DNA of 9,267 nt from JBBDIO01 sp040880365 (GCA_040880365.1 JBBDIO010000004.1:1-9267), one strand, 5' to 3'; counted from the stretch's first letter, positions 1 to 5,988 are shown. Numbers and translations: made by a program. Notes: generated by a model not told the origin, from the sequence alone.

Positions 1-34
1 CTGCGAAAGCAGCGCAGGGCCGGTTGCCGGCAAC
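1..34. repeat. Inverted repeats downstream of the solute-binding-protein gene
   Basis: A perfect 12-bp palindrome (GTTGCCGGCAAC, 23-34) and a CTGCG/CGCAG inverted repeat (1-5 and 13-17) lie just past the stop codon of the minus-strand solute-binding-protein gene. On the minus strand they would form hairpins in the RNA after the stop. No run of T follows within the window, so this may be an intercistronic stem-loop before transporter genes off the left edge rather than a terminator. The window edge prevents a firmer call. Confidence 0.3.
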
Positions 35-44
35 AGAAATAAAC

Positions 45-1481
45 TTACGCTTGCAGGGTTTCGTCGAGACGTGCCTGGATTAGCTCCTGGGCACTCGCCA
101 GCGCCTGATCCGGCGTGGTCTGCTTGAACAGCACTTCGCTTACCGCGGTTTCCAGCGTGTCGTTGGCAAAGTTTTCTACGGGCGAATTCCACATATCGAC
201 GGTATCGTTCAGATAGTCGGAGAAGAAGTTGTGGATTTCCGTCGCGCGTTCCAGGCCGACTTCTTCCACCAGTTTTTCGGTCAGCACACCATCGGGGAAA
301 TTGACCCAGGCGGGTGTATCCATGATGTAGCTGTACCAGGTTTCCCAACCCTTGGTGCAGAAGTATTCGCAGAAGAGGAAAGACTCCTGGATATCTGCGG
401 CACCGGCAGGCACAATCCACCAGTTGGGCCAATAGCCGGTGACCGAGCGTTCGCCGCTGGGGCCAACCGGGAATTTGGCGATTTCCCAATTGAAGGGCAT
501 TTCGGCGTCGCTGGTGGCCCAGCTGCCCGATTGTACCATGGCGGCGAAGCCACTGTTGAACGCGCCGGGCGCGTAGGCGCCGTCATAGGGACCATAGAAG
601 TTGAGCTGTTCGATATCGCCCTGGTATTGCTCATCCAGCCAGTTGAGCCAGTAGGTGAGCCATTCCACGTTCTCTTCGCTATCGAGCGTATATTGGAGAC
701 TTTCGGCGTTAAAAATCTGGCTGCCGTTGAGACCGCTCCATACCGGCTTGAGCCACGGCGTGGCCCACGGGACCAGGCCCACCTGGGAGGGTTCGCCGTC
801 CCATTCGGTAAGCTGTGCCGAAAGATCGCGCAGACCTTCCCAGGTTGTGGGGAAGCTGGCGCGGTCGGAGGGAATCCCCGCGGCGTCGAGCATATCTACG
901 TTGTAGACCACGCAACCGGCCCCGGCGGAGGCGGGCAAGCCGAAGACACCACCCTGCCAGCGGCAGGAATTCAGCGGGCCTTCATAGAAGGCATCCTGGG
1001 TGGCAAATTCGGCGTTTTCCATGAAGGCATCCAGCTGGGAAAGCGACCCGCGCGCCGCGAACTGGGCCGGCGGGTCCCAGGTGGTGGCGGCATTGGGCGG
1101 GTTGCCCGCGGCGATGCGCGCCAGCATGACTTCGGTATAGTCACCACCCCCAGGAGGCCCACCCGTGATCTCATAATCGACCTGGATGTTGGGGTACATC
1201 TCCTGGAAGCCTTCGATAATCTGGGGAATGGCGATCTGGGTGGTGGCGGTTTCATACTGGTTCCACCACGAAATGGTGGTCGTTTCGGCGGAAGGGGATG
1301 CAGTATCGCCCGAAGCGGATTCGCCCCCTTCGGCGGCAGGCGCAGAGGGTGCGGCCGCGGGCGCACAGGCCGCCAGGAAGGCCGCGCCGCTCGCCAGACC
1401 GGTCATCTGCAGGAAACGGCGGCGCGAAAGGTCGCGCTGTTGCATATCCTGTGTTGCTTGAGGCTTTTCGTTGTTGTTCAT
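45..1481 (-). CDS. ABC transporter extracellular solute-binding lipoprotein (family 1, sugar type)
   Basis: This is a 478-aa extracellular solute-binding protein of an ABC importer, probably for a carbohydrate. Residues 19-25 (SRRRFLQ) form a twin-arginine export motif, followed by a hydrophobic stretch and a lipobox (LAAC, 36-39), so Cys39 should carry the lipid anchor. An Ala/Pro/Ser/Thr/Gly-rich linker covers residues 40-66. The mature protein opens with ISWWNQYE and an FQEMYPNIQVDY segment, typical of UgpB/MalE-like proteins, and it is rich in tryptophan and tyrosine (GYWPNWW), as sugar-binding clefts often are. The ATG at 1481 is set by an excellent Shine-Dalgarno (AAGGAGGAG, 1489-1497, 7 nt before the start). 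No permease or ATPase lies in the window; permeases would be expected to the left. Four cysteines besides the lipobox one (Cys173, Cys190 and the pair in FLFCEYFC) are noteworthy. The family call is firm; the substrate is unknown. Confidence 0.93.
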   Translation of the reverse strand: MNNNEKPQATQDMQQRDLSRRRFLQMTGLASGAAFLAACAPAAAPSAPAAEGGESASGDTASPSAETTTISWWNQYETATTQIAIPQIIEGFQEMYPNIQVDYEITGGPPGGGDYTEVMLARIAAGNPPNAATTWDPPAQFAARGSLSQLDAFMENAEFATQDAFYEGPLNSCRWQGGVFGLPASAGAGCVVYNVDMLDAAGIPSDRASFPTTWEGLRDLSAQLTEWDGEPSQVGLVPWATPWLKPVWSGLNGSQIFNAESLQYTLDSEENVEWLTYWLNWLDEQYQGDIEQLNFYGPYDGAYAPGAFNSGFAAMVQSGSWATSDAEMPFNWEIAKFPVGPSGERSVTGYWPNWWIVPAGAADIQESFLFCEYFCTKGWETWYSYIMDTPAWVNFPDGVLTEKLVEEVGLERATEIHNFFSDYLNDTVDMWNSPVENFANDTLETAVSEVLFKQTTPDQALASAQELIQARLDETLQA

Positions 1482-1503
1482 CTCGTTGCTCCTCCTTCGA
1501 AGC

Positions 1504-1511
1504 GTGTAAAC
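1504..1511. promoter_or_regulatory. Candidate HutC-type operator in the solute-binding-protein leader
   Basis: GTGTAAAC matches the published HutC-subfamily GntR operator consensus GTNTANAC at all fixed positions. It lies 6 nt upstream of the Shine-Dalgarno of the solute-binding-protein gene. By a hand scan only one other perfect match occurs in the window, in the promoter of the gntR gene at 6895-6902. About two matches are expected by chance in 9 kb, so position rather than number is the argument. Confidence 0.4.
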
Positions 1512-1570
1512 TGCATTCTCTGCTGGTTGTACGCGTAGAAACTGGGTTTGAGATAGTGGTCGGCCAGATT

Positions 1571-1590
1571 ACCGGGTCGTTTGATCCGGT
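1571..1590. repeat. Hairpin-forming inverted repeat in the solute-binding-protein leader
   Basis: ACCGGGTC and GATCCGGT (8-bp arms, one G-T pair on the plus strand, an A-C mismatch on the minus strand) flank a 4-nt loop. The element lies about 90 nt upstream of the solute-binding-protein start, in the probable 5' leader. An overlapping ATCC/GGAT pairing could compete with it. Its function is unknown; it could be a leader structure, a protein site or chance. Confidence 0.25.
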
Positions 1591-1668
1591 TGGATTCGGC
1601 CTGGTTGATTTGCACTCTTGTGTGTCGCGGGGGCCGGGGCGAGCGATGGCTCTTTCCTGTAGATCTAA

Positions 1669-1676
1669 CTATACAC
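1669..1676 (-). promoter_or_regulatory. Possible -10 region and near-operator upstream of the solute-binding-protein gene
   Basis: On the minus strand GTGTATAGT contains TATAGT, a reasonable -10 hexamer, but no good -35 is seen 16-18 nt upstream. The same bases (GTGTATAG) match five of the six fixed positions of the HutC consensus GTNTANAC. This is the best candidate in the 291-bp gap for separate transcription of the solute-binding-protein gene, but it is weak. Confidence 0.2.
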
Positions 1677-1723
1677 CGTGACAGGCGTTTTGTGCCTGAT
1701 GCTTCTCGGCCAAATGCACACGC

Positions 1724-1771
1724 CTGTTTGCTCGGCTGTTTGCTTGACTGTTTGCCCGTATGTTGGCCGGG
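1724..1771. repeat. 12-bp tandem repeat, three good units plus one diverged unit
   Basis: The units are CTGTTTGCTCGG (1724-1735), CTGTTTGCTTGA (1736-1747), CTGTTTGCCCGT (1748-1759) and a diverged ATGTTGGCCGGG (1760-1771, 8 of 12 bases shared with the third). The array begins one base after the methyltransferase stop codon (1773-1775 on the minus strand). CGGCCAA (1707-1713) and TTGGCCG (1763-1769) form an inverted repeat around it. This could be slippage-derived intergenic sequence or part of a transcript end. Confidence 0.7.
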
Positions 1772-1772
1772 G

Positions 1773-2621
1773 TCACTCCACATAGGCATCCCCATAGTGG
1801 CCGGTATCGGCGCGGACCTGTGCGGGCGCCATAGCCGGGATGCGCGTGGGTGATATCGGTTGGGGGGGCGTGGGGTTCCAGTTGGGCGGGCGCACGATGC
1901 GCGCACAGATGAGCAATGGTTGGCCCGGGTCGCGGTGGTCCAACTCGGTGCGGGTGAACTCGCGGGCGGGCACGTTCATCAGAAACGCCATGCGGGTGAG
2001 CAGATTGCCATAGATGGTGGTGCTGTAATCATCGGCGTCTAATCCGATATCGTCCAGCAACTGGTCAACTTCTACCGGCGTGAACCAGTGATACATATAG
2101 AGCGGTTCCCCCGTGCCCATATCCAGGCCGCGATAGAGATAGTAGTCGAGGCACCAGAAATTGATCAGGAGTACGCCCCCCGGTTTCAGCAGGCGCACGG
2201 CATGGTAGAGCGCCGCCCGGATGTCATAGATGACGGCGGTGGTGAACTGATTGACAAAACAGTCATACTGTTCGCCGGGCACGTCTTCGGCGCGGCTCAG
2301 ATCGGCTACGACCTTGACTTCGGGGCTGTGTGCTGCCAGGTCCAGCGCGTGAGCCTCGGTCACACGGTCGCCGCCAAAGTTGCGGATGGTGGTGGTTTCG
2401 CCAATCTCCAGTGCGCGGCCTTGAACATCGGCACGGTGCTGCATGAGAAAATCGGCCCAGTAGTAGCGGATGACCGAAAGACCTTCAGATTTGCCGCCGC
2501 CAAATGGTTGCAGACGGCGATAGCGCATGGCGCGCAGGTGGCGGATGCCAGGCCAGCTACGCCAGTTGCCGCCCCGTTGCACGGCCGCGTAGTCTTCGAT
2601 TAGGGTTTGATTACCAGCCAT
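1773..2621 (-). CDS. Class I SAM-dependent methyltransferase-like protein
   Basis: This 282-aa protein has a Rossmann methyltransferase layout. The motif I region is ALEIGETTTIRNFGG (70-84), followed by an acidic end to the next strand (Asp94), ADLSRAEDVP (106-115), an EQYDCFVNQ segment and LLKPGGVLLI (144-153, the strand 5 motif). Motif I is unusual because EIG is followed by ETTT instead of the common GxG. The form resembles the VLEIGDxTYTRRFGG family I recall from glycan clusters, where the methyltransferase adjoins glycosyltransferases. The last 40 or so residues are proline-rich and look disordered. The gene follows the ROK gene in the same direction, with 55 nt between them if the duplicated sequence upstream is collapsed. 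The start ATG (2619-2621) has only a weak GGTAAG-like ribosome site. The acceptor is unknown; a methylated sugar or surface glycan is possible. Confidence 0.75.
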   Translation of the reverse strand: MAGNQTLIEDYAAVQRGGNWRSWPGIRHLRAMRYRRLQPFGGGKSEGLSVIRYYWADFLMQHRADVQGRALEIGETTTIRNFGGDRVTEAHALDLAAHSPEVKVVADLSRAEDVPGEQYDCFVNQFTTAVIYDIRAALYHAVRLLKPGGVLLINFWCLDYYLYRGLDMGTGEPLYMYHWFTPVEVDQLLDDIGLDADDYSTTIYGNLLTRMAFLMNVPAREFTRTELDHRDPGQPLLICARIVRPPNWNPTPPQPISPTRIPAMAPAQVRADTGHYGDAYVE

Positions 2622-2641
2622 TAGGTTTGTGCCATTCTTAC
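2587..2641. repeat. 55-bp direct duplication, copy 1 (left of the gap)
   Basis: These 55 bases, holding the start codon and first 11 codons of the methyltransferase gene plus 20 bp upstream, are repeated exactly at 2742-2796. The left copy ends at the first N and the right copy begins after the last N. This is what overlapping contig ends look like when a scaffolder joins them with filler. Treat the two copies as one. Confidence 0.95.
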
Positions 2642-2741
2642 NNNNNNNNNNNNNNNNNNNNNNNNNNNNNNNNNNNNNNNNNNNNNNNNNNNNNNNNNNN
2701 NNNNNNNNNNNNNNNNNNNNNNNNNNNNNNNNNNNNNNNNN
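2642..2741. other. Assembly gap of exactly 100 N
   Basis: A run of 100 undetermined bases, a conventional filler length. Because both flanks carry the same 55 bp, the true distance is probably zero or negative, and the flanking contigs overlap. Nothing should be inferred about gene content inside it. Confidence 0.98.
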
Positions 2742-2796
2742 GCGTAGTCTTCGATTAGGGTTTGATTACCAGCCATTAGGTTTGTGCCATTCTTAC
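2742..2796. repeat. 55-bp direct duplication, copy 2 (right of the gap)
   Basis: This is identical to 2587-2641. It contains a second copy of the methyltransferase start codon (2774-2776, minus strand) with 11 codons that run into the N gap. This is most likely an assembly artefact and not a second gene start. Confidence 0.95.
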
Positions 2797-2800
2797 CGTA

Positions 2801-2842
2801 CAGTCATTTCTGCGCAGCCATTTCTGTGCAGTCATTTTTGTT
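2801..2842. repeat. 14-bp tandem repeat, three imperfect units, over the ROK stop codon
   Basis: The units are CAGTCATTTCTGCG (2801-2814), CAGCCATTTCTGTG (2815-2828) and CAGTCATTTTTGTT (2829-2842). The ROK stop codon (2832-2834, minus strand) lies in the third unit, so the other two sit in the intercistronic space before the methyltransferase gene. The 14-bp unit is not a multiple of three. Confidence 0.7.
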
Positions 2843-3824
2843 TGTGGATTGCGGTTGCGCCTGCCGCACAGGCAGCAGCCTTGGCCGCGCCGATGATACC
2901 GGCGTCGCCGCCGAGATAGGCCGGGCGCAAAGGCAGTTCGCGTGAGTTATCGGCGTAGATGCCGCGCCGAGTTGCTGCCACCAGTGCATCCCAATAGAGT
3001 CCGCCCGCCACACCCAACCCGCCGCCGATGATCACGGCCTGGGGGTCGAGGATATTGACCAGAAAGGCGATGCTGTTGCCCAATGCGGCGCCTGCGCTGT
3101 TGAGAATGTGCCGCGCCTGTTCGTTGCCGGGTGCGCCAGCCTGGGCGGCGCGGGCAAAGAGTTCGCGCCCGTGGGCCAGTTGTTCGCCCGTCGCCCGCTC
3201 GAACCGCTGGAGCAGGGCCGACCCCGACGCATATTCTTCGAGCACGAACGTCTGGATAGTTTCGCGGCCATCCGCCGTGGTGACAGGAATCTCCAGGGGG
3301 GCACTGGCAAGCACGAGGGCATTGCCCTGCGCGCCGGCCAGCGGCGTCAGCGCCTGGACAAGGCAGGAACTGATCCCCGTGCCCACTGTGACGAATACAA
3401 AGAGATCGTATTCTGCGCCCGCGCCAAACCAGGCTTCAGCCACGGCGTGGGCGCGCACATCCGATTCGACAAGCACCGTCGCGTCTGCGGGTGCGACCTG
3501 GGCCAGCGCATCGCGCACGGGTAGCCCTTGCCACGCGACTGTGTGGGCGCTCTGGACGTCACCGGCGGGATCCACCAGCTCACAGACACCCACACCGATG
3601 GCCTCAATCGGGCCTTGGGCGGCATCCAGCAGCGCGCGGCAGAGGTCGGTCACCGTGTCGAGCACGGCTTGCCCGCCGCGCGCAGCCTGGGTGGGCACTT
3701 CGCGCCGAGACTGCATCTCTCCCGTGACAATATCTACCACGCCCGCGGCGATTTTGGTGCCGCCCACATCCACACCCAGGGCATAGCGCGGGGGCTGTGT
3801 CTGGGGGATGGCACTTCGCGGCAT
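2832..3824 (-). CDS. ROK-family sugar kinase-like protein with degenerate zinc motif
   Basis: This 330-aa protein has the ROK (repressor, ORF, kinase) fold. DVGGTK (19-24) is the phosphate-binding motif, ESDVRAHAVAEAWFGAG (120-136) carries the expected catalytic aspartate Asp122, GTGIS (148-152) is the phosphate 2 region, and NILDPQAVIIGGG and LGGDAGIIGAA near the C-terminus are typical. No winged helix precedes the kinase domain, so it is an enzyme-type ROK and not an NagC/XylR-type repressor. The segment that normally holds GH and the zinc-binding CxCGxxGCxE motif (about 164-197) has no His or Cys and reads GRETIQTFVLEEYASG where the motif should be. The ATG at 3824 was chosen because it is 10 nt after the cupin stop and directly precedes the ROK N-terminus; a start further upstream (3893) would add 23 unrelated residues inside the cupin gene. 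It probably phosphorylates a hexose or derivative, but activity is uncertain given the lost zinc site. Confidence 0.9.
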   Translation of the reverse strand: MPRSAIPQTQPPRYALGVDVGGTKIAAGVVDIVTGEMQSRREVPTQAARGGQAVLDTVTDLCRALLDAAQGPIEAIGVGVCELVDPAGDVQSAHTVAWQGLPVRDALAQVAPADATVLVESDVRAHAVAEAWFGAGAEYDLFVFVTVGTGISSCLVQALTPLAGAQGNALVLASAPLEIPVTTADGRETIQTFVLEEYASGSALLQRFERATGEQLAHGRELFARAAQAGAPGNEQARHILNSAGAALGNSIAFLVNILDPQAVIIGGGLGVAGGLYWDALVAATRRGIYADNSRELPLRPAYLGGDAGIIGAAKAAACAAGATAIHKQK

Positions 3825-3834
3825 GTTGCCCAAT

Positions 3835-4728
3835 TTAGGTCGTTTCCTTGTCGTGCGGCAGGTCGTCCGGCAGATAGCCTGGTGCCACACCAAAGATAAA
3901 CTCGACCGGTGCGCCGGTCATGTTGTAATACTGATGCGGCGCGCCCTGGGGCAGATAAAAGCCATCGTCGGGGTATAGCTCGAACCACTTTTGGCCTTCG
4001 GCGTCGGGGGCGTGGAGATTCAGCCGCCCCTGGGTCACGCAGATCGATTCGTCGCCGGCGTGGCTCTGCAACTCGGTTTTCTGCCCCGGCTGAAGATAGA
4101 CCTTGCCCACGGTCAGATGGTCGGTCGCGGCCATAAGCCCTACCAACACCGGGCGCAGATTGTGCGCCGGGTCGCCTTCCAGTCGCCAGACATAGTCGGC
4201 TTCGCGCACAACCTGGATGGTATTTGCCTGGCGAATTTCGGCATTCTGCATGGGAATTGTACCCAGCAATTCGTCGCGTGTATAGCGGCTTTTTTCCAGG
4301 TAGGGCTGCTTCTGGGCGTAGGCGCCGGATGTGCCGGTGGAAGGCGGCGGCGCAAAGTATTCCAGCACGCGCAACAGGTCCGGTCCGCCGTTATAGGCAT
4401 GGTGCCAGGTGTTGCGGCGGAAGAAGGCGCTTTCGCCTTGTTGCACGCGATGGACTTCGCCGGTTTGGGGGTTGGCGATGAGCATGGTGCCTTCGAGCAC
4501 GTAGAGCAATTCGTCGGCGCCAAAGATGGTGCGGAAGCTATCGGAGTGGCGAAAACTGCCACCGGGCGCCAGACCAAAGACCAATTGATGGATTTTATCG
4601 GTGGACGCGTAGATCCAGTCGGCGACTTCGCCTGCATCCGATTCGCCCCACAGATGGCGAGTTACCTGTGCATAGGGGATCTGCGCAGGGCCGTCGAAAG
4701 TGGGGCGAGGAGAAGGGGCATACGCCAT
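3835..4728 (-). CDS. Two-domain cupin (bicupin) protein
   Basis: This 297-aa protein contains two cupin barrels. The N-terminal one shows Gly56, His61, Glu73, Gly80 and then GESAFFRRNTWHHAYN (98-113, with His109/His110). The C-terminal one is more canonical: PGQ around Gly215, His223, Glu227, Gly234, then DGFYLPQGAPHQYYN (255-269) with His265. His223, Glu227 and His265 are likely metal ligands. The start codon is 1 nt after the oxidoreductase stop (TAG T ATG), with a GGAG ribosome site (4737-4740) 8 nt upstream inside that gene, so the two are tightly co-translated. Cupins in such loci are often sugar isomerases, epimerases, lyases or sensors; this sequence does not decide which. Position between an oxidoreductase and a ROK protein suggests a step on the same sugar. 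Confidence 0.88.
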   Translation of the reverse strand: MAYAPSPRPTFDGPAQIPYAQVTRHLWGESDAGEVADWIYASTDKIHQLVFGLAPGGSFRHSDSFRTIFGADELLYVLEGTMLIANPQTGEVHRVQQGESAFFRRNTWHHAYNGGPDLLRVLEYFAPPPSTGTSGAYAQKQPYLEKSRYTRDELLGTIPMQNAEIRQANTIQVVREADYVWRLEGDPAHNLRPVLVGLMAATDHLTVGKVYLQPGQKTELQSHAGDESICVTQGRLNLHAPDAEGQKWFELYPDDGFYLPQGAPHQYYNMTGAPVEFIFGVAPGYLPDDLPHDKETT

Positions 4729-4729
4729 A

Positions 4730-5833
4730 CTAATGACTCCGATCGTGAATCAGGTGTTGGGCCTCGCCATCTTCGTCTTCAGAAGCAAAAGAAGGCGGGG
4801 TGAACGTGCTGTCGATGGTGCGCGCCTGCCCGTCGCGCCCGGCATCCTGGGCTTTGAGCATGACTTCGAGGACATGGTAGCCGTGTTCGGGCGTAATGAT
4901 GGGCTTCGTGCCGGTCTGGATGGATTCCACCATGTGGCGCAGGCCGTCGGTCCAGGGCCAGTTGGGATCGCTTTCTTCGAAGAGCTGCCATGCGCCCACA
5001 TCGTTTTGCCACAGCTCATAGCCTTCGGGGTCCCAGTCGTCGCCCAGCATCTGGATGGTGCCGGTGCTGCCATAGATTTCGATGGCCGGGGCGCGATATT
5101 TCTGGAGTGTGAAACCCGTGGTAACGACTGCGAATACGGATTCGCCAAAGTCCAGCAGAATGTGCGCGTTGTCGTCGGCCTGCACGTCTATCATTTCACC
5201 ATCGACCACGCGTTGGGGAATGGCTGTGCCGACCAGGCCCGTGACGCGCTTGACGGGGCCGAGCAGGCCGGTGAGGCTGACCACGTTGTAGACGCCCAGA
5301 TCGAACATGGAACCGCCGCCGGGCTGGTAGAACCACTGTCCCCAGTTGGGACCCGCCCAACCATAGAGCGCGCGCGCCAGATAGGGCTTGCCGATATCGC
5401 CCCGGTGGATGCGCTGCCACATGGTCTGATAGGTGGGGCTGAGGATGACATGCGGCGCGGGGATCAGATAGCCGGGGCTGGTTTTGGCTATCTCCACAAT
5501 TTCGGCGGCCTCTTCCAGGCTCGTAGACATGGGCTTTTCGACCAGAACATGCTTGCCCGCCTGGAGCGCGGCCTTGGTGATAGTGCCGTGTTGTTGCATG
5601 GAAGTGAGGACCAGCACGAGGTCAATGTCATCGGCGCCCACCACTTCTTCAAAGTCGGTGGTGAAGCGTTGAAACTGATATTTGTCCTTGAGCGCGCGCC
5701 GTTCCTCTTTGACATCGCAGAGGGCAATTGCTTCGACTTTGCCTTCCTGGCGCAGGCGGTTGAAGATGGTGATGTAGGGACGTTGCATGACGCTGCCACA
5801 GCCGACAATGCCTACGCGTACGGGTTTTGACAT
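4730..5833 (-). CDS. Gfo/Idh/MocA-family NAD(P)-dependent oxidoreductase
   Basis: This 367-aa protein has an N-terminal Rossmann domain with VGIVGCGSVM (7-16, GxGxx(M) dinucleotide site) and Asp40 at the end of strand 2. EKP (99-101) is the family signature whose lysine takes part in catalysis. The C-terminal substrate domain contains GGGSMFDLGVYN (172-183), matching the family's GGxLxDxGxH motif with Tyr182 in place of the common histidine, as in glucose-fructose oxidoreductase-like members. The ATG at 5833 was chosen for its strong Shine-Dalgarno (GAGGAG, 5840-5845, 6 nt upstream) and because an upstream start (5866) would lie inside a tandem repeat. It leads the cupin-ROK-methyltransferase run and probably oxidises or reduces a cyclic sugar or inositol-like substrate. 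The family is certain; the substrate is not. Confidence 0.95.
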   Translation of the reverse strand: MSKPVRVGIVGCGSVMQRPYITIFNRLRQEGKVEAIALCDVKEERRALKDKYQFQRFTTDFEEVVGADDIDLVLVLTSMQQHGTITKAALQAGKHVLVEKPMSTSLEEAAEIVEIAKTSPGYLIPAPHVILSPTYQTMWQRIHRGDIGKPYLARALYGWAGPNWGQWFYQPGGGSMFDLGVYNVVSLTGLLGPVKRVTGLVGTAIPQRVVDGEMIDVQADDNAHILLDFGESVFAVVTTGFTLQKYRAPAIEIYGSTGTIQMLGDDWDPEGYELWQNDVGAWQLFEESDPNWPWTDGLRHMVESIQTGTKPIITPEHGYHVLEVMLKAQDAGRDGQARTIDSTFTPPSFASEDEDGEAQHLIHDRSH

Positions 5834-5847
5834 GGAGTTCTCCTCAT

Positions 5848-5883
5848 GGTGCACGGGTTGGTGCACGGGTTGATGCTCGGTTG
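5848..5883. repeat. 12-bp tandem repeat in the oxidoreductase leader
   Basis: There are two identical units GGTGCACGGGTT (5848-5859 and 5860-5871) and a third diverged unit GATGCTCGGTTG (5872-5883, 8 of 12 bases shared). The two GTGCAC palindromes can pair as a 6-bp stem with a 6-nt loop. The array lies between the predicted -10 element and the Shine-Dalgarno of the oxidoreductase gene, so it would be in the 5' end of the operon mRNA. Confidence 0.75.
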
Positions 5884-5911
5884 AATATGTAAATTCTCAG
5901 GCTTTAGACAA
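5884..5911 (-). promoter_or_regulatory. Candidate sigma70-like promoter of the oxidoreductase-cupin-ROK run
   Basis: On the minus strand TTGTCT (5906-5911) and CATATT (5884-5889) are separated by 16 nt. Each matches the -35/-10 consensus at four positions. Overlapping the -35 is GTCTAAAG (5902-5909, minus strand), which matches five of six fixed positions of the HutC operator consensus. This is the best promoter candidate in the 155-bp gap, but its strength is moderate. Confidence 0.35.
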
Positions 5912-5938
5912 AATTCATTGCGATGCAGTAGCGGGTGG

Positions 5939-5973
5939 GGCGATTTGTGTAGCAGAAGCGCAGTAGAATCGCC
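5939..5973. repeat. 7-bp inverted repeat after the gntR gene
   Basis: GGCGATT (5939-5945) and AATCGCC (5967-5973) are separated by 21 nt and start 16 nt after the gntR stop codon. They could form a stem in the gntR transcript, but there is no T-run after it, so a terminator role is doubtful. Confidence 0.3.
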
Positions 5974-5988
5974 GGTCTTTGTGTGTGC

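Noticed and set aside
231..1538. 435-aa plus-strand open frame opposite the solute-binding-protein gene
   Set aside because: It has no recognisable domain, has no ribosome site and mirrors the high-GC codon pattern of the real minus-strand gene, whose motifs and Shine-Dalgarno are clear.
1681..1698. Short hairpin CAGGC/GCCTG as a terminator of the methyltransferase gene
   Set aside because: It has only 5 bp of stem with a 7-nt loop and no T-run; not strong enough to call a terminator.
2504..2919. Open frames running across the N gap
   Set aside because: They depend on undetermined bases and on the duplicated 55 bp, so they are assembly artefacts.
3825..3893. N-terminal extension of the ROK gene
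   Set aside because: The 23 extra residues lie in the 3' end of the cupin gene in another frame and do not resemble a ROK N-terminus; the ATG at 3824 fits the operon spacing.
3991..4803. 270-aa plus-strand open frame opposite the cupin gene
   Set aside because: It is an antisense shadow of the bicupin gene; no motifs and no plausible ribosome site.
4700..5830. 376-aa plus-strand open frame opposite the oxidoreductase gene
   Set aside because: It is antisense to a gene with unmistakable Rossmann and EKP motifs, and its own translation shows no family features.
5848..5883. CRISPR array
   Set aside because: The tandem units are 12 bp and contiguous, without spacers of CRISPR type; no cas genes are nearby.
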